The position numbers were made by a program, and so were the translations under genes. Positions 4,960-6,979 of a stretch of 6,979 nucleotides of DNA are shown here, in pieces. Location of the stretch: assembly GCA_030049565.1 (NCBI GenBank), contig JASIKQ010000617.1, positions 1 through 6,979 on the forward strand. The letters run 5' to 3'. Each line of letters starts with the position of its first letter. Position 1 is the stretch's first letter. Below the pieces are notes generated by a model, which was given only the letters and a program-made list of their open reading frames with translations, had not been told where the DNA came from and searched no databases. This DNA comes from Candidatus Sulfotelmatobacter sp. GTDB lineage: Bacteria > Acidobacteriota > Terriglobia > Terriglobales > Acidobacteriaceae.

Positions 4960-6270
4960 TTACTCTCCGCCCGCTTTGACCACCAAATCCCCCGCCCGCT
5001 CTCCTTTTTCCAGCCTCCATCCCGCATTAAGGTCCAGCTTCCATCCATCGCCGTCTCGCGATTCCGCGTCCTTCGGTGCCGGCACCTGCGCACGCACAAG
5101 ATGCCCCTTTTTGCGCACAATTAGTGCACCCTTCTCCACCCGCAAAACTCCCCATTCATCGGTAATTTGGGTATTGGGATAAACGGTCATATTCTCATCG
5201 ATCGCCATCACAGCATTCGGATTAAAGGTGTACCGCACGTTAGCGCTGAGCGGAAGAATCAACACCGGGCCATCGATCAGCCGCGCCTTGGCGTCGGCAA
5301 TCGCTTTCTCCTGCCGCTCGGCACGATCGTTCTCCAATGCAATGACTTCGTCCCCGTCATATCCTTGGGCGCGACGCGCAGCCTCGGCCTGCGTCACCGC
5401 CGGGATAGAAATGTGATACGCCGCAGCCAGCATTTGACTGAGATCGCTATTCGCTCGAATCTTTGCTCGCCAGGCCTGACCGCTGCCATCCAGCAGGAAT
5501 CCATAAGCCGGTCCTGTCACGTAAGCGAAGCTGCGCACGAAGGACCGTTTCTGCGGAGCCAGTCGCAAAGCGACCACATCCGTGCTCAGCCCCTCTCCGT
5601 TCGACCGTGACGCAATGGTCACGCCAGTGTACTCAGCCAAACCTTCGTTGATCTCCAGCGCGTTCTCGCGCTCCGCCGAACCAGGAAACAACGATCGCCG
5701 GTAAGCACGAAAATAAAGCGCATCAGCAATCGCCTGACTGCGCCCCACGCCGCTCGACCAGAGCGCTCGCTCCAGAGCCCGAAACTCAAGTTGCAGCCAA
5801 ATCCTGCCATCGCGCGTATCGAGCTGGCTGTTGAGAACATCGCTTTTCGGCTCAATGCCCAGCACCGGCTGAATGCGGTGAAAACACTCGTGCGCCATAA
5901 GCTGAATCCGGTCGCGGCGGTTTTCCGGCAACGGCCACACAACCATCGTCCAAGTTATCCCCGCCCACTTCGCCGCCGTGTTCGACACGCCCAACTCCGG
6001 CGGCACTGTCCCGGTAAATACATCATCGCGCGCGGTGAGCTTACCCTCGCGATCCTGCTGGTTGCCAACGGCAAAGCGTGTATCCGGATCGACGAACAAC
6101 ATCGGCCCATACAGCCGATGCCCCCAAAGATGCCCGGCGTCGCGTTCGGAAGCCGCTTTCATCTCGGCAAAATAATGAGAAGCCTGAGCCGGATCGACCG
6201 AGGCTTGTTGCGTCCAAGACTGAGTTGCGCACAAAGCCACAAACGCAATTCTGGCGCAGATTGCCGGCAT
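4960..6270 (-). CDS. Probable secreted gluzincin-type zinc metallopeptidase, 436 aa
   Basis: A hydrophobic N-terminus (about residues 4-20) suggests export. The zinc-binding helix is AHECFHRIQ, with HExxH at His127, Glu128 and His131. EINEGLAEYTG follows, with Glu209 in NEG as the likely third ligand, as in M1/M61-type gluzincins. A strand-like WAGITWTMVVWPLP (102-115) precedes the helix, where those families have their substrate-binding edge strand. AYVTGPAYGFLLD (249-261) is reminiscent of the catalytic-tyrosine YxxG segment of M1/M61 enzymes. No GxMEN motif is seen. Residues about 335-436 form a beta-rich C-terminal region I cannot assign. The ATG has AAGG 9 nt upstream. It is convergent with the redox operon (54-bp gap) and downstream of glnS. 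The substrate is unknown, and an inactive role cannot be excluded. Confidence 0.82.
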   Translation of the reverse strand: MPAICARIAFVALCATQSWTQQASVDPAQASHYFAEMKAASERDAGHLWGHRLYGPMLFVDPDTRFAVGNQQDREGKLTARDDVFTGTVPPELGVSNTAAKWAGITWTMVVWPLPENRRDRIQLMAHECFHRIQPVLGIEPKSDVLNSQLDTRDGRIWLQLEFRALERALWSSGVGRSQAIADALYFRAYRRSLFPGSAERENALEINEGLAEYTGVTIASRSNGEGLSTDVVALRLAPQKRSFVRSFAYVTGPAYGFLLDGSGQAWRAKIRANSDLSQMLAAAYHISIPAVTQAEAARRAQGYDGDEVIALENDRAERQEKAIADAKARLIDGPVLILPLSANVRYTFNPNAVMAIDENMTVYPNTQITDEWGVLRVEKGALIVRKKGHLVRAQVPAPKDAESRDGDGWKLDLNAGWRLEKGERAGDLVVKAGGE

Positions 6271-6299
6271 GGGAATTAACCTTTCTATGTCACTCGCCG

Positions 6300-6305
6300 A
6301 TGATA
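6300..6305 (-). promoter_or_regulatory. Possible -10 box of the metallopeptidase gene
   Basis: TATCAT on the minus strand (rc of 6300-6305) lies 30 nt upstream of the ATG at 6270 and would give a leader of about 20 nt. No good -35 element is seen 16-18 nt further upstream, so this is a weak call. Confidence 0.22.
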
Positions 6306-6331
6306 TTGGCGTAGCTTGACAGGCATGACCC

Positions 6332-6362
6332 CGAGTTGAATTCGTGCTCGGGTTTGTTTTTC
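6332..6362 (+). terminator. Rho-independent terminator-like hairpin facing the plus strand
   Basis: On the plus strand a CCGAG/CTCGG stem, extended to CCCGAG/CTCGGG by the C just before it, encloses an 11-nt loop and is followed directly by TTTGTTTTTCT. This is a textbook stem plus U-run, but only in plus orientation. In minus orientation the stem is preceded by A's and followed by no T-run. The neighbouring genes both run on the minus strand, so it does not terminate glnS. The nearest plus-strand gene ends at 4905. It may stop antisense readthrough from the redox operon. Confidence 0.5.
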
Positions 6363-6404
6363 TACACGATTCTTGGACGAGCTAAGAGCGCAAAGGTGAG
6401 GAAT

Positions 6405-6433
6405 GAGTTCCGTGGGGGCGAACGGAAATACTC
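6405..6433. repeat. Imperfect inverted repeat in the glnS 3' region
   Basis: GAG-TTCCGT (6405-6413) pairs with ACGGAA (6422-6427), and after a 3-nt bulge with CTC (6431-6433), around an 8-nt loop. It lies about 95 nt past the glnS stop and could end or stabilise the glnS transcript, but there is no T-run. Nothing else recognisable is present in the 6271-6526 gap besides this and the hairpin near 6332-6362. Confidence 0.3.
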
Positions 6434-6526
6434 TCAGCAGGCATCGCCATCACGTTTGGGACCGTGCCGATATAACGCACTCATAGTAGAAAAACGACCA
6501 CCAACGCAGATTTTTAAATTTCTTCT

Positions 6527-6979
6527 TCAAGTCCTCCCGCCCTGCTTCTTCTCCACCTTAGCCCAGGTATCCTTCAACGCCGCTGTGCGATTGAACACCA
6601 GCCTCCCCGGCTTCGAATACTGATCGACGCAAAAATATCCCAGCCGCTCAAACTGATAGCGCCCGCCCACAGCCGCATTCGCCAGCGACAGCTCCAACTT
6701 CGCGTGCGTAACCACTTCCAGCGAATTCGGATTCAAATTCGCCGTAAAATCCTGCCCATCCGCCACTTCATTCGGGTTTTCTTTGCTGAACAGATTTTCG
6801 TAAATTCGCACCTCGGCATCAACCGCATGCGCCGCCGACACCCAATGAATTGTCGACTTCACTTTCCGCCCATCCGGTGCATTCCCGCCTCGCGTGGCCG
6901 GATCGTACGTGCAATGCACCTGGACAATCTCGCCGCGATCGTTTTTCACCACGCTCTTCGCCGTGATGAAATAGCCATA
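6527..6979 (-). CDS. glnS: Glutaminyl-tRNA synthetase, C-terminal part (5' end outside the window)
   Basis: GlnRS charges tRNA-Gln with glutamine using ATP in the cytoplasm. The visible 150 codons are the C-terminal anticodon-binding beta-barrel region. The frame stays open to the window edge, reading [18 protein letters not shown] and then [14 protein letters not shown]. Next comes [20 protein letters not shown], a hallmark of GlnRS, followed by the VRIYENLF segment and, near the end, LGYFCVDQ and [14 protein letters not shown]. This places it as GlnRS and not GluRS. The GTG at 6950-6952 is an internal valine, not a start. Catalytic HIGH and KMSKS regions lie outside the window. It is transcribed toward the metallopeptidase gene with a 256-bp gap; no clear terminator follows it on its own strand. 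Confidence 0.95.
   Translation of the reverse strand, partial: YGYFITAKSVVKNDRGEIVQVHCTYDPATRGGNAPDGRKVKSTIHWVSAAHAVDAEVRIYENLFSKENPNEVADGQDFTANLNPNSLEVVTHAKLELSLANAAVGGRYQFERLGYFCVDQYSKPGRLVFNRTAALKDTWAKVEKKQGGRT

Noticed and set aside
6316..6344. Plus-strand promoter starting from a perfect TTGACA at 6316-6321
   Set aside because: No acceptable -10 box occurs 16-18 nt downstream, and transcription would start inside the terminator hairpin.
6336..6623. Plus-strand frame of 95 codons
   Set aside because: It runs antisense into the end of glnS and has no protein-like character.

Overview
The window looks like ordinary chromosome of a moderately GC-rich Gram-negative bacterium, most likely an Acidobacteriota member (class Terriglobia). 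That placement is an inference from the style of the uncharacterised proteins and the dispersed tRNA cluster; no taxonomic marker was searched. I see no phage, transposase, CRISPR array or rRNA.

Region 1 (1-1600, minus strand) is a four-tRNA cluster. In transcription order it reads tRNA-Thr(UGU), tRNA-Tyr(GUA), a 78-codon putative membrane protein, tRNA-Thr(GGU), tRNA-Gly(UCC), then a 115-codon basic protein of unknown function. All four tRNAs encode their CCA end. A credible sigma70-type promoter and a leader hairpin lie upstream of the first tRNA. The tRNA content matches the thrU-tyrU-glyT-thrT cluster that precedes tufB in E. coli. Here the last two tRNAs are swapped, the spacers are long, and no tuf gene appears within the window. 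A partial copy of the 5' end of tRNA-Thr(GGU) lies about 100 bp upstream of the real gene.

Region 2 (1581-2863) is a divergent intergenic stretch followed by a 349-residue membrane-anchored protein of unknown function.

Region 3 (2896-4905, plus strand) is a compact thiol-redox operon: ccdA (membrane electron carrier), a membrane-tethered TlpA/ResA/CcmG-like thioredoxin, and an exported DsbD N-terminal (alpha) domain protein. Together they are the three modules of DsbD as separate polypeptides in beta, gamma-like, alpha order. The expected flow is cytoplasmic thioredoxin to CcdA to the TlpA-like protein and/or the DsbD-alpha protein, then to periplasmic disulfides such as apocytochrome c.

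Region 4 (4960-6979, minus strand) holds a secreted, probable gluzincin-type zinc peptidase (HECFH plus NEGLAEY). It lies convergent to the redox operon and downstream of the 3' part of glnS (glutaminyl-tRNA synthetase), which runs off the right edge. The 256-bp gap between them contains a terminator-like hairpin facing the plus strand, where no plus-strand gene is visible.

I found no clear new multi-gene system. The most interesting points are the split DsbD operon, the unclassified secreted metallopeptidase, and the rearranged tRNA cluster with its tRNA-fragment repeat and embedded small genes.
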